Both the position numbers and the translations under genes were made by a program. A stretch of DNA of 15,034 nt from Bacteroidota bacterium. GTDB taxonomy: Bacteria > Bacteroidota > Bacteroidia > Flavobacteriales_D > Crocinitomicaceae. Location of the stretch: the NCBI GenBank assembly GCA_018825925.1, contig JAHKAT010000029.1, forward strand, positions 1 through 15,034. Direction: 5' to 3'. The notes beneath the pieces are model-generated. The model was not told the origin of the DNA. It worked only from the letters and a program-made list of their open reading frames with translations, and ran no database searches. Shown here in pieces: positions 14,974 to 15,034 of this stretch (position 1 is the stretch's first letter; each line of letters begins with the position of its first letter).

Positions 14974-15017
14974 CAAAAGACTCGTTATGTCACAAGTCGC
15001 GTTAAAAAGGTCTTTTG
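14974..15017 (+). repeat. Stem-loop after the mobile-type gene
   Basis: CAAAAGAC (14974-14981) and GTCTTTTG (15010-15017) are perfect 8-bp inverted repeats with a 28-nt loop, starting right after the stop codon (14971-14973). A second dyad, TGTGACA (14969-14975) and TGTCACA (14988-14994), overlaps the first arm, so the two hairpins exclude each other. The DNA that follows is GC-rich, not T-rich, so it is not a standard terminator. Confidence 0.5.
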
Positions 15018-15034
15018 GGCGGGGTTCTGGACGC

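Overview
The window looks like chromosomal DNA of a low-GC member of the Bacteroidota, most likely Flavobacteriia. Three secreted proteins (335-2179, 5509-6465, 11768-13054) end in Por/type IX secretion (T9SS) sorting domains. Genes lack strong Shine-Dalgarno sequences, and candidate promoters resemble the Bacteroidota TTG / TAnnTTTG form. No rRNA, tRNA, CRISPR array, IS element or replication origin was seen.

Left part (1-5406): the C-terminal tail of a probable helicase; a short region with a terminator and several dyads; a secreted protein with four CHRD domains; a strong terminator; a BaiN/RdsA (HI0933)-type flavoprotein; a hexamer microsatellite; and an MsbA-like ABC half-transporter.

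Middle (5509-8061): the most coherent pair is an MbnP-family copper-binding protein carrying a T9SS tag. It converges on a di-heme MbnH/MauG-type cytochrome c peroxidase, with 4 bp between the two stop codons. In the known family the di-heme enzyme oxidises a tryptophan of MbnP to kynurenine, which takes part in copper binding. Here the modified protein appears to be destined for the cell surface. A START-like SRPBCC protein follows.

Centre right (8207-11742): a large sensor kinase (PorA/DUF3068-like ectodomain, then CHASE domain, then HisKA and HATPase) is split by a +1 frame change near its N-terminus. After a 317-bp intergenic region come a 63-residue four-cysteine protein and a Rnk/GreA-C-type protein. 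The intergenic region holds a near-perfect sigma-54 (-24/-12) promoter match, with a 13-bp-arm inverted repeat about 120 bp upstream that is placed like an enhancer site. This suggests RpoN plus enhancer-binding-protein control of the small-gene pair.

Right part (11768-15034): on the minus strand, a T9SS-exported multidomain adhesin-like protein and an unrecognised probable outer-membrane protein. On the plus strand at the edge, a short gene resembling phage or mobile-element hypothetical proteins, followed by a stem-loop.
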